Shown: one piece after another, positions 7,163 through 15,166 of the stretch | Layout of the letters: each line of letters begins with the position of its first letter | How positions within the stretch are numbered: the stretch's first letter is position 1 | DNA from: Cyanobacteria bacterium SZAS LIN-3 | Lineage (GTDB): Bacteria; Cyanobacteriota; Vampirovibrionia; Obscuribacterales; Obscuribacteraceae | Assembly: GCA_018266215.1 (NCBI GenBank) | Contig: JAFEAV010000009.1 | Coordinates: 1 to 64,000 of the forward strand | Direction: 5' to 3' | Length of the DNA: 64,000 nt | Translations under genes and position numbers: made by a program | The notes under the pieces: model-generated | What the model was told of the DNA's origin: nothing | Seen by the model: the letters and a program-made list of their open reading frames with translations, nothing else | Database searches by the model: none

Positions 7163-9913
7163 GCGCTCATCCGTCGCGCTCAGGAGCGGCTTCAGCGGAG
7201 TCAGCTTCAACAATAAATTACGCACCAGTACTTTGCGTTTTATCGCTTGCTTCTGATGAAGCACCAGTAAATCAGGATGAAACGGGCATACAGTTACAGT
7301 CGCCTTGAGGTCTTGCAGGCCGGCAAAATCAGCGGGTATGCAGTCGGAGAAATAGACTCGCATCCAGTCCTTTCCAGTCTTTACTTCCGCCGGTTGCCAG
7401 AGCGATGTCCACCTTTTGATAGCACCCTGACTGTCCTTGCCTTGAAACTCAAGGCCAACAAGGGCGCTGCCGCCAGACTTCGGGGCAGCCAGTTCACAGC
7501 TAAATTCAAAATCTATCGGCCGACGAGCAAGTTTGGGATCCGCTGGCGGGGACAACTTGATGTCACTGGAAGCCACCTGCATCCCGGCGATATCGCCACC
7601 GACAATCTCGCGCTCGGGAGCAATCGATAGGACCGTACTGGGCGGCTCCTCGGGCGCGAAGCTCAAGCCCTGCTGGCTGGCATCTGCACCACCGCCGGCC
7701 AGAGTCAGCAAGCGTATGCGATACTGGCCCGACTGCTTGCCCGGATCGCTTGAGAGATCATCGTCCGTCCAGACGTGGTCATCCTGCCCACTGCGGCATG
7801 AGGAGCGCACCTTCGCCGTGTCCATGGCTTCGTAGATACGCGCATCGTAGTGGTCATAAGTACAAAAAGTCTTTGTCCAGGAAGCCAATTGCAGTGAAGG
7901 CAAAAATGCTCTAGCCGAATCAGAGACACCATAGTCACCATATACGGTGAGCGGTGCGCTGTCGGCCGGTGAAATCATCACAGTGTTTCTCGCGCCATAT
8001 TTCAAGAGCGAGGGCGGCACCGGCAGCACCCACCATTGCCTGTATGAATAGAGCGACACACCCATGGCTTTTTCCTGCAAGGTCAGCACATCAATAAAAT
8101 CCATGTTCGGACGGAGCTGCAGCCAGGGCAGGGGGACGGCTTCAAATTTCACACCATTAAGCGAAACGGCCAGGGGTGCGGGGCTGCCCTGGTCGATATC
8201 AAGCAAAATATAGGCTGTGCCGCCAGGCTTGTCGCCCTGGTTTGCGGCCGGCAAAACAATTTCCTGCCTGACCAGTTGATCCGGCGATGTCAAAGTCGCC
8301 TTCCACTCGCGCATCTCCGGATTGCCGGTAATGCAGACGACTTTCAAACCAGCAAGAACTACAAAGGCTACGGCGAGCAGCAGAGAAAATGCACGGGAAC
8401 CAAACTCACTTTTGCGCAATATGGCATTGAGCAAGAGAAAGGCAAGAAGAAGCAAAATCAAACTTATCGCGGGAGCGGCAAGCGATACGGCTGCATCCCC
8501 AGCGACAGAAGCACACCAGGCGATAACGGAGCTATCCATTTGCAAAGCAACAACAGTGGCAACCAACACGGCCAGACATCCGGCAAGGGCTTTAGGCTTT
8601 GCAGACAACTGAGCCAGCAGGTAACCGGCAAGCATAAAAATGACGGGCATCGCCGTCATCGTGTAGCGCGATATCGGCTCAAAAGCCAGGTACAGACTCT
8701 GTACCGCCAGCACTGCCACGCCATAGCTAACAGCTGCATCCATTTCCTTCAGGGTTTCGCGTTTGGTAATGAGCAAAAGCAAACCAATCGCCGCCAGGCC
8801 AAGCAAGACCTGGTGAAACACCTCCTGCGCCCTGACCGGAATGCCAAACAAAGAATACTGAAATTCATTCCAGACGCCGGACCACAAGCGCGGAATTTTG
8901 CGCAACTCCATCGACAAGAATCGCCCGGGCTCGGCAGTGGCCTGACTCATAATTTGCTTCACCGCAGCCGGGACTGTTTCGGGGATATCCTCAGGAAATG
9001 GGTAGGCCCGCCAGCCGTCGCGGTGCAATTGATTACCCAGATACAAATTAAAAGCCGGGACACGATTGACGAACAGAGTAAATTTCCCCGTCGCCTGATG
9101 AGTAAATGCAAGCCAGGGGAGAAACACCAGAGCGAGGCCAACAAAGAGAGGCAGCAGTGGCTTCAGAAGTGACAGTTCAAGCCTCTTCTCTTTTTGTCTC
9201 TGCCAGAAACGCAAAATCAACAGCAAGGCAGCAAACACAAATGGCAGGGATACAAACGGAGGTCTCGTCAAGGTCAGGACACCGGTGACGATACCAAGGA
9301 CAATCATCAACGGCGGGCGAGAATACACAGCCGCCGTGCCACGCGAAAATGCCGCCAGCACAAGCCAGGACCAGAGAGCGAGAACGAAACAACCGAAGGG
9401 TTCGGCGTAGCAGGACTGAGTGTTTATTATAGACGCGGGATAAATAGCAAAGAGCGCGCCGGCAAGTACCGCGGCTTTGCGACCGAAGGCGCGGCATGTG
9501 CCCAGAAACACAAACAAGCAGGTGAGCGAATCGACAAAGGCATTGACCAGTGACATCGGCACGGCCTTGCTGTCGAACAAAAGCGATCCCGGAGCCAGCC
9601 CCACAAGCCACTGCATCACAGCCAGATAGTTCGGGAACGTCGGGCCATCAACCATCAACCGGTCGGCCACGGCAATCGAGCGCATTGCCACCATGCCGTT
9701 AGGACTGGCGGGCGGCAGCTCACTGAGGAAATTGAGATGTCCAGCCGACAGCGCCGTGCACACAAACTCACGTAGCTTGCTGGCACCGGCCAGGAAGCAG
9801 TAGCCGTCACCGAACTGGATCAATAAATGATCAAGCGAAAAAATGTATATACAGCGCAGACCGAAAGCCAGGACGCAGATCGCGACTGCCCAACAAGCTG
9901 TAGGTAACGGCAT
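7145..9913 (-). CDS. GT39-type (ArnT/PMT-like) membrane glycosyltransferase with large extracytoplasmic C-terminal part
   Basis: The protein is 922 residues long. The first half has about a dozen hydrophobic segments, and an early periplasmic loop contains FGDGYC, the acidic motif typical of lipid-linked-sugar transferases of the GT-C class (GT39/GT83). Membrane segments continue to about residue 500 (ISLILLLLAFLLLNAIL and a following helix). The remaining ~400 residues form a soluble beta-rich region of unknown family (GTAYILLDIDQGSPAPLAVSLNG and onward). Such enzymes move a sugar from a polyprenyl carrier onto protein, lipid or glycan outside the membrane. The acceptor is unknown. It is convergent with the SGNH-like gene, so a shared envelope-glycan role is possible. 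Confidence 0.78.
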   Translation of the reverse strand: MPLPTACWAVAICVLAFGLRCIYIFSLDHLLIQFGDGYCFLAGASKLREFVCTALSAGHLNFLSELPPASPNGMVAMRSIAVADRLMVDGPTFPNYLAVMQWLVGLAPGSLLFDSKAVPMSLVNAFVDSLTCLFVFLGTCRAFGRKAAVLAGALFAIYPASIINTQSCYAEPFGCFVLALWSWLVLAAFSRGTAAVYSRPPLMIVLGIVTGVLTLTRPPFVSLPFVFAALLLILRFWQRQKEKRLELSLLKPLLPLFVGLALVFLPWLAFTHQATGKFTLFVNRVPAFNLYLGNQLHRDGWRAYPFPEDIPETVPAAVKQIMSQATAEPGRFLSMELRKIPRLWSGVWNEFQYSLFGIPVRAQEVFHQVLLGLAAIGLLLLITKRETLKEMDAAVSYGVAVLAVQSLYLAFEPISRYTMTAMPVIFMLAGYLLAQLSAKPKALAGCLAVLVATVVALQMDSSVIAWCASVAGDAAVSLAAPAISLILLLLAFLLLNAILRKSEFGSRAFSLLLAVAFVVLAGLKVVCITGNPEMREWKATLTSPDQLVRQEIVLPAANQGDKPGGTAYILLDIDQGSPAPLAVSLNGVKFEAVPLPWLQLRPNMDFIDVLTLQEKAMGVSLYSYRQWWVLPVPPSLLKYGARNTVMISPADSAPLTVYGDYGVSDSARAFLPSLQLASWTKTFCTYDHYDARIYEAMDTAKVRSSCRSGQDDHVWTDDDLSSDPGKQSGQYRIRLLTLAGGGADASQQGLSFAPEEPPSTVLSIAPEREIVGGDIAGMQVASSDIKLSPPADPKLARRPIDFEFSCELAAPKSGGSALVGLEFQGKDSQGAIKRWTSLWQPAEVKTGKDWMRVYFSDCIPADFAGLQDLKATVTVCPFHPDLLVLHQKQAIKRKVLVRNLLLKLTPLKPLLSATDERSMRLY

Positions 9914-10000
9914 AAAGTCTCTTAGTAATTACGGATGCGAGTTTAGCAAGATTGTCAGGCGCCTTAATGAGCGCTACATAATTAAGCGAGGGAACGTGCA

Positions 10001-10030
10001 TTGACAAAACAGCCCATCCCCGCTTATATT
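10001..10030 (+). promoter_or_regulatory. sigma70-type promoter for the arsR-SRPBCC operon
   Basis: A perfect TTGACA at 10001-10006 and TATATT at 10025-10030 are separated by 18 nt. Transcription would start near 10037. The position 36 nt before the ArsR-type ATG is appropriate. Confidence 0.6.
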
Positions 10031-10040
10031 AAACCACAGA

Positions 10041-10050
10041 GTTAATTAAC
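10041..10050. promoter_or_regulatory. candidate operator palindrome GTTAATTAAC
   Basis: A perfect 10-bp palindrome lies just downstream of the predicted start point and 15 nt before the ArsR-type start codon. ArsR-family repressors usually bind such inverted repeats over their own promoter, so autoregulation is plausible. This is inference from position and symmetry. Confidence 0.35.
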
Positions 10051-10065
10051 CGATTGGTATAATAC

Positions 10066-10437
10066 ATGCAGGACAGCCTCAGCCAGACTTTTGCCGCTCT
10101 CGCTGACCCCACCAGACGGGCCATCTTGACGCAACTATCGAAAGGCGAGGCAAATGTTTCGGACCTGGCGCAACCATTTCTCACAGAGATGAGCTTGCCT
10201 GCGGTGACGAAGCATCTAAAGGTACTGGAAAAAGCCGGCCTGATAACAAAGAGCCGCGATGCGCAGTGGCGCCCCTGCAAACTAAATGCCGAAGGTTTAC
10301 GCGACGTGGCCGACTGGATGGACCAATATCGACAGTTCTGGGAAGAAAGTCTCGATCGATTGGACGAATATCTAATGACGCTGACAAAAGAAGAAAAATC
10401 CAAAAAGAAAGGAAAGAAACATGGCCACAAAAACTAA
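10066..10437 (+). CDS. ArsR-family winged-helix transcriptional regulator
   Basis: This 123-residue protein starts with the typical segment TFAALADPTRRAILTQLSKGEANVSDLA and a recognition-helix region MSLPAVTKHLKVLEKAGLI. No cysteine metal site is present around the recognition helix, so it belongs to the non-metal ArsR group often paired with SRPBCC proteins. The C-terminus is a Lys-rich tail (KEEKSKKKGKKHGHK). The last 17 bp overlap the start of the double SRPBCC gene in another frame, implying translational coupling. A good promoter and a palindrome precede it. Confidence 0.92.
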   Translation: MQDSLSQTFAALADPTRRAILTQLSKGEANVSDLAQPFLTEMSLPAVTKHLKVLEKAGLITKSRDAQWRPCKLNAEGLRDVADWMDQYRQFWEESLDRLDEYLMTLTKEEKSKKKGKKHGHKN

Positions 10438-11383
10438 ATCGAACGAGATCAGAATCATTCGCATTTATGATGCTCCGGTCAAAATGGTCTGGGAGGCATG
10501 GACAGACCCGGAGAAGGTCTCGAAATGGTGGGGACCGCGCGGCTTTACTCTCACTCATCACAGCAAAGATTTAAGACCAGGTGGCCACTGGCACTACACA
10601 ATGCACGGTCCCGACGGCGTCGATTATCCAAACAAGACCTTTTATCACGAAGTTGAAGAGTACGCGAAGCTCGTCTACGACCACGGCGGCAACGACGAGC
10701 AGGCTCCACTTTTTCGAGTCACAGCGCTCTTTTCCGAGACCCAGGGCAAAACGAAGCTGGATATGACGATGACTCTGGCGACGCCGGAAGCGGCCGAGGA
10801 AACTCGCAAATTCATCAAAAAAGCCGGCGGCAATTCCACCTGGGATCGTCTGGCGGAGTACCTCACAAAAGAGTCCTGCGGCGAAGAACAATTTGTCATC
10901 AATCGCACATTTGAAGCGCCACTCGATTTTATGTTTGAAGTATTTATCGATCCGGCCAGGCTTTCACAGTGGTCGCCACCGACTGGATTCACGATGGAGT
11001 TTATCAGAGCTGATATCAGACCTGGTGGCAGCAGCTTTTACCTGATGACCAATGGCAAGGACATAAAGATGTACGGCCGCTGCGAATATCTAGCGATTGA
11101 AAAACCGGATCACATACAGTACACCCAACAATTTTGCGATGAGAACGAAAAAGTCACGCGTCATCCAATGGCACCAACATGGCCGGAAACAATGCTGACG
11201 ACAATCAAGCTCAGCGAAGAAGAACCGGGTCTGACGCGCGTCACTCTCACCTGGAAGCCATACGGCAAGACGACAGCCGAAGAAGTCGAGACCTTTGTCA
11301 AAGGCAGAGCTGGCATGACTCAGGGCTGGACCGGATCCTTCGATAAGATGGAAGAATATCTGGAGAAAGTTAGCGCAAAATAG
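10421..11383 (+). CDS. double SRPBCC (AHSA1/START-like) domain protein
   Basis: This 320-residue protein carries two tandem AHSA1-type domains. The first (about residues 8-150) opens IRIIRIYDAPVKMVWEAWTDPEKVSKWWGPRGFT. The second (about 160-318) opens FVINRTFEAPLDFMFEVFIDPARLSQWSPPTGFT. Family members are usually one domain of about 150 residues that bind hydrophobic ligands in a deep pocket. The fusion looks like an internal duplication. It overlaps the ArsR-type gene by 17 bp, the standard pairing in which the regulator controls the ligand-binding protein. The ligand is unknown. Confidence 0.9.
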   Translation: MATKTKSNEIRIIRIYDAPVKMVWEAWTDPEKVSKWWGPRGFTLTHHSKDLRPGGHWHYTMHGPDGVDYPNKTFYHEVEEYAKLVYDHGGNDEQAPLFRVTALFSETQGKTKLDMTMTLATPEAAEETRKFIKKAGGNSTWDRLAEYLTKESCGEEQFVINRTFEAPLDFMFEVFIDPARLSQWSPPTGFTMEFIRADIRPGGSSFYLMTNGKDIKMYGRCEYLAIEKPDHIQYTQQFCDENEKVTRHPMAPTWPETMLTTIKLSEEEPGLTRVTLTWKPYGKTTAEEVETFVKGRAGMTQGWTGSFDKMEEYLEKVSAK

Positions 11384-11488
11384 GCCCCAAATTTTTATAT
11401 CCATAAATCCTTAGACTCATCCCTTCGGACGACGTCGCAACCACCAAATTGTCGATATCTTTGAAGAAATGGCATGAGGAGCATTGAT

Positions 11489-11833
11489 ATGGAATATGTA
11501 AAAATTGCGGCGGTCGCGGATATCCCGCCCGGCAAGATGAAGTCCTTCAAAGCCGCGGGGGCGGATGTTCTGGTCGTCAACGTCGACGGAGCTTTCCACG
11601 CAATCGGCAACAAATGCCCGCACGCCCATTTCCCACTCAGCATGGGCAAAGTGCAGGGTTGCGTGGTCACCTGTCCGCTGCACCAGGCACGCTTCAACGT
11701 GGAAACAGGCGTCAACATCGAAGATGCCAAAATTCTATTTTTCAAGACCAAGCCGAAGGACGCAAAGTGCTATCCGGTTAAGGTGGAAAACGAGAACATT
11801 TTCGTCGGTGTCGCCGATACACGGGCACACTAG
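11489..11833 (+). CDS. Rieske-type [2Fe-2S] ferredoxin
   Basis: This 114-residue protein contains both Rieske ligand boxes: CPHAH (NKCPHAHFPLSMG) and CPLHQ (VTCPLHQARFNVETG), giving two Cys and two His ligands. It is the size of a stand-alone ferredoxin subunit such as those serving aromatic-ring dioxygenases or nitrite reductases. I start it at 11489 because GAGGAG at 11476-11481 lies 7 nt upstream; the in-frame ATG at 11474 would sit on that site. No oxygenase is adjacent, so its electron partner is unknown. Confidence 0.9.
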   Translation: MEYVKIAAVADIPPGKMKSFKAAGADVLVVNVDGAFHAIGNKCPHAHFPLSMGKVQGCVVTCPLHQARFNVETGVNIEDAKILFFKTKPKDAKCYPVKVENENIFVGVADTRAH

Positions 11834-11897
11834 CCAAAAATAACTTCCAGACAACCCTTGACGGTTATAATTTTGTACCCGTCAAAGAGTCAGTCCC

Positions 11898-12683
11898 ATG
11901 GAAACCGCCGCCAAGCCAATCGTCATCTTCACAGACGGAGCCTGCTCCGGCAACCCCGGTCCGGGCGGCTGGGCCTGCATTGTCGCCCTGCCCGACGGCA
12001 CCGTGCACGAAATGGGCGGCGACAACCGCGAAACAACCAATAACCGCATGGAGCTGGCAGCCACGATTCGCGGACTGACCCTGGTTGAAGCCGGGCGGAA
12101 TAATCCTATCTTTCTATATACCGACTCAAAATATGTAATCCAGGGCATCACCCAATGGATATTTGGCTGGCGGTCCCGCGGCTGGAAAAGCGCTGAGGGC
12201 AAAGACGTCGCCAATCGGGACCTGTGGGAAGAACTGCTGCGTCAGACCATGCGCGTAAAGCCGGCGGTTATCGACTGGAAATATGTGCGCGGCCATTCGG
12301 GCTATGCCGGCAACGAAAGATGCGACGAGATTGCAGTGTCGTTTTCCAAGGGCAAGCCGGAAAAACTCTATGTCGGCCCACTTGACGGATACTTTGTCGA
12401 CCTCACTCATTTGCCCGTCGAAGAACCACTGCCTGAAACCAAAAGCACAGGCTCCCGCAGCAGCAGCAGCACCAAAAGTGGTGGCAGTTACGGCTCCAAA
12501 GCTGCGTCTTCAGGACCGGTAACTTATTTGAGCTATCACAATGGCGTATTGCAAAGACACGCCAGCTGGTCCGAATGCGAAAGGCGCGTCAAAGGGCAGT
12601 CCAACGCCAAATTTAAAAAAGTGAAATCCCCGCAAGAAGAGCGCGAAGTACTGGCAAGCTGGGGTCTTGATAGCAAGGCCTAG
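11898..12683 (+). CDS. rnhA: ribonuclease HI with C-terminal viroplasmin-like domain
   Basis: The first 150 residues are a complete RNase HI with the four acidic catalytic residues: D13 (FTDGACSGNPG), E52 (NNRMELAA), D76 (YTDSKYV) and D143 (NERCDEIA), plus H132. It degrades RNA in RNA:DNA hybrids. A Ser/Gly-rich linker (about 181-206) then leads to a segment (about 207-250, VTYLSYHNGVLQRHASWSECE...VKG...KFKKV) that resembles the caulimovirus viroplasmin/hybrid-binding domain. In eukaryotic RNase H1 that domain is N-terminal, so the order here is reversed. The RNase call is very secure; the C-terminal domain call is moderate. Confidence 0.92.
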   Translation: METAAKPIVIFTDGACSGNPGPGGWACIVALPDGTVHEMGGDNRETTNNRMELAATIRGLTLVEAGRNNPIFLYTDSKYVIQGITQWIFGWRSRGWKSAEGKDVANRDLWEELLRQTMRVKPAVIDWKYVRGHSGYAGNERCDEIAVSFSKGKPEKLYVGPLDGYFVDLTHLPVEEPLPETKSTGSRSSSSTKSGGSYGSKAASSGPVTYLSYHNGVLQRHASWSECERRVKGQSNAKFKKVKSPQEEREVLASWGLDSKA

Positions 12684-12768
12684 CTAAATCCAGTCGTTTA
12701 TTGCCCCAATCATTCCTAAGAAGCATTCGCAAGCGGAAGCAAAGCGCGCATACTAGGAGTAATCAGAA

Positions 12769-12795
12769 ATGCAAGTATGCGGGGCAAGATCATGA
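12769..12795 (+). CDS. possible 8-codon leader peptide (MQVCGARS) ahead of DUF2252 gene
   Basis: AGGAG at 12755-12759 is 9 nt before an ATG at 12769, the best start spacing in this region. That frame encodes only MQVCGARS and its TGA overlaps the ATG at 12792 (ATGA). The best ribosome-binding site therefore serves a tiny ORF coupled to the downstream gene. It could be chance, but the geometry is that of translational coupling. Confidence 0.3.
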   Translation: MQVCGARS

Positions 12796-14204
12796 CCAGA
12801 CGTGCGGCAACTATTGAAAAACCGACACCTCAGGTATCGGCCCAAACAACGGCAGCTGGAGCAACGCGGGCAGAGCGCAAAGCTGTGGGCAAGTCTCTGC
12901 GGAGCAAGTGCCCTCTGGAATCGCACGCAAAAGTCCACCTGCCGTCGACGGGACGAGACGTCATCGACATAATAGAAAAATCAAACGATGGCAGAATCCC
13001 AGAGCTGGTGCCAATAAGATACTCGCGTATGCTGGAATCACCGTTCACATTTTTCCGCGGCAGCGCCGCCCTCATGGCTGCGGACCTGGCGCCCACACCT
13101 TCATCCGGCTTAATTGTCCAGGCCTGCGGCGATTGCCATATCCAAAATTTTGGCGTCTTTGCCACGCCCGAGCGCAACATCATTGTAGACATCAACGACT
13201 TTGATGAGACCCTGCCAGCGCCATGGGAATGGGACATCAAAAGACTGGCGACCAGTTTGATCCTGGCGGCGGACGCCAATGATTTTGATCTGGAAATAGG
13301 ACAGGAAGCCGCGCGGCGCATGGCGAAACGCTACCGCGAACGCATGGAAGAACTCTCAAAAATGACGGTGCTCGACGTATGGTACTCGAAAATCGGGTAC
13401 GAGCGCGTCCTGGAAGCGGCAAGCCCCACCAGCCAACAGCGCATCAAGCGCGCCTTGAAACTGGGGACGGCAAAATCTTCTCCCGAAATCATGATGGACA
13501 AACTTACAACTCTGGCAAACGGAAGACTGAGATTCCGCGACGTCCCGCCTCTCCTCTGCCACATGGAAGGTATCACAGCAGGCGACGTTGAGCGCGAGGC
13601 CTTCGAAGAATATCTCAAGACGCTGCCCGACGATCGTCGCATGATACTGGACAGATTTGAGATGGTGGACATAGCGAGAAAGGTTGTGGGTATAGGCAGC
13701 GTCGGCACCGTATGTGGTGTGATACTGCTGGCCAGCTCGGAACAGGACATACTGGTCCTGCAACTAAAAGAAGCGCGCCCGTCAGTACTCGAGCCCTATG
13801 CCGGAGCGTCAAAATACAAACACCACGGCCAGCGGGTCGTCAACGGACAGAAGGTCATGCAAGCTGCCAGCGACATGTTCCTGGGATGGCTCACGGGACC
13901 ACGCAAACCCTACCGCCACTTTTTCATCAGACAGCTGCGCGATGTCAAAATCGGGGTCAATACAGCCCTCTGGGGCAAGAATGACTTCAAAATCATGCCC
14001 GAGCTGGCCGGAGAAATCCTGGCCAGGGCCCATGCGAGGTCCGGAGACGCGGCAGTCATGCGTGGCTATCTGGGCAAAGGCGATGCTTTCGAAGAAGCAA
14101 TCACGTCCTATGCCACGGCCTACGCCAGGCAAACCAAGCGTGACTACGCTCAATTTTTAAAGGCCTGCAAATCCGGCAAACTTAAGGTTCAAGAACTGGG
14201 TTAG
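12792..14204 (+). CDS. DUF2252 family protein
   Basis: This 470-residue protein has the hallmark stretch FFRGSAALMAADLA, then CGDCHIQNFGVF and DINDFDETLPAPWEWDIKRLATSL, diagnostic for DUF2252. The latter resembles the catalytic H-x-D-x-H-x-x-N and D-F-D/E motifs of kinase-like aminoglycoside phosphotransferase folds. A small-molecule kinase activity is therefore possible but unproven. ATGs at 12777 and 12792 are in frame; I favour 12792 because it overlaps the leader stop and follows a GGGG stretch. A promoter is not obvious. Family assignment is confident. Confidence 0.9.
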   Translation: MTRRAATIEKPTPQVSAQTTAAGATRAERKAVGKSLRSKCPLESHAKVHLPSTGRDVIDIIEKSNDGRIPELVPIRYSRMLESPFTFFRGSAALMAADLAPTPSSGLIVQACGDCHIQNFGVFATPERNIIVDINDFDETLPAPWEWDIKRLATSLILAADANDFDLEIGQEAARRMAKRYRERMEELSKMTVLDVWYSKIGYERVLEAASPTSQQRIKRALKLGTAKSSPEIMMDKLTTLANGRLRFRDVPPLLCHMEGITAGDVEREAFEEYLKTLPDDRRMILDRFEMVDIARKVVGIGSVGTVCGVILLASSEQDILVLQLKEARPSVLEPYAGASKYKHHGQRVVNGQKVMQAASDMFLGWLTGPRKPYRHFFIRQLRDVKIGVNTALWGKNDFKIMPELAGEILARAHARSGDAAVMRGYLGKGDAFEEAITSYATAYARQTKRDYAQFLKACKSGKLKVQELG

Positions 14205-14242
14205 CGTGTTCAGCGACAGGATTTTGGGTATATTTGTCTAGC

Positions 14243-15112
14243 ATGACAAATCCCTTTCCCAGACCTGAAGCTGAAGCGACCCGACCCGAACAGGGCACGG
14301 GGCAGTCGGATGCAGGTGCCATGGGCAAAGCCGGACAGGCGCTGAGCAGCCCGGCGGACGCCCGGCTGATTGCGGCCGGCCCGCCCGCCAGCGACAAGAC
14401 TATGGCCAACTTCCCGGGCGAGCATACGCTCCTGGCGCAGATCGGCGCCCCGGCGGATAAAACCGCGCTGCCCAAAGGCCCTACTTTCCCCCTGAGCGGC
14501 CCCTACGACGCCGAAAAGCCCTACACCGGCGCTGACGGCAAACCGACAAAGCGCGGCGAGGACCTGCAAAAGGAAGCGAAAGACCTGGTGGATAAGGCCT
14601 CCAAACCTGACGGCAGCCTGAGCCTGCGCGACCACGGGAAAATCATGGAGAGCATCGCCAAACAGCCAGGGCTCTCGGAAGCCGACAAATGGTACATGTA
14701 TCAGCAGGTCTGCAAGCTGGAGTCTAAAGGCCGCGACGCCGACGGCAGACTGATACCCGGTACCCATGAGCACAGAGTCTTATTTGATGCCGAAAAACCG
14801 ACCGGGCTGCCCGAGTCCGGCAAGGGTGACGTGGTGCGGCACATAATCATCAATCCCACAAACGACGGCTATCACGGCGGCCTGGTCTACGGCAGCTCAT
14901 CCTGGCGGGCCGGCTATCAAAAAGGCGAGGACGGTATCCAATTTCATGAGCGAGTGGAAAAACCGATTGTCAACTTCCTGCGCGGGCAGGGGTTTGGCTC
15001 AGACGCCGGGGACGAACAAGCTTCTTATCGCCAGCTGGAAGCGCTGCGCGCAATGCAAACCGGCGGCTTCAACGCATACAGCCGCGTCTGGAATGAGAAA
15101 TTCGCCAAGTAA
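14243..15112 (+). CDS. hypothetical protein (289 aa) with disordered N-terminus
   Basis: I do not recognise this protein. The first ~100 residues are rich in Pro, Gly, Ala and Glu and look disordered. The rest looks folded: a helical part (RGEDLQKEAKDLVDKASKPDGSLSLRDHGKIMESIAKQPGLSEADKW) with an Asp-rich turn (RDADGRLIPG), then a beta-rich part (VVRHIIINPTNDGYHGGLVYGSSSWRAGY). It has no signal peptide. The ATG at 14243 is used; a TTG nine bases upstream is less likely. It lies 38 bp behind the DUF2252 gene and could be its operon partner. Confidence 0.65.
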   Translation: MTNPFPRPEAEATRPEQGTGQSDAGAMGKAGQALSSPADARLIAAGPPASDKTMANFPGEHTLLAQIGAPADKTALPKGPTFPLSGPYDAEKPYTGADGKPTKRGEDLQKEAKDLVDKASKPDGSLSLRDHGKIMESIAKQPGLSEADKWYMYQQVCKLESKGRDADGRLIPGTHEHRVLFDAEKPTGLPESGKGDVVRHIIINPTNDGYHGGLVYGSSSWRAGYQKGEDGIQFHERVEKPIVNFLRGQGFGSDAGDEQASYRQLEALRAMQTGGFNAYSRVWNEKFAK

Positions 15113-15166
15113 AAGCGCGCTCGCAAGACTGATGTAAAATCAGGTCCTCTGTAGTAATGTAGTGCA

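Noticed and set aside
8276..9172. 298-codon plus-strand frame opposite the GT39-type gene
   Set aside because: Composition is Gln/Arg/Lys-rich and matches the complement of membrane helices; no domain is visible.
10058..10063. TATAAT just before the ArsR-type ATG
   Set aside because: It would start transcription inside the gene and lacks a -35 partner; the TTGACA/TATATT pair upstream is better.
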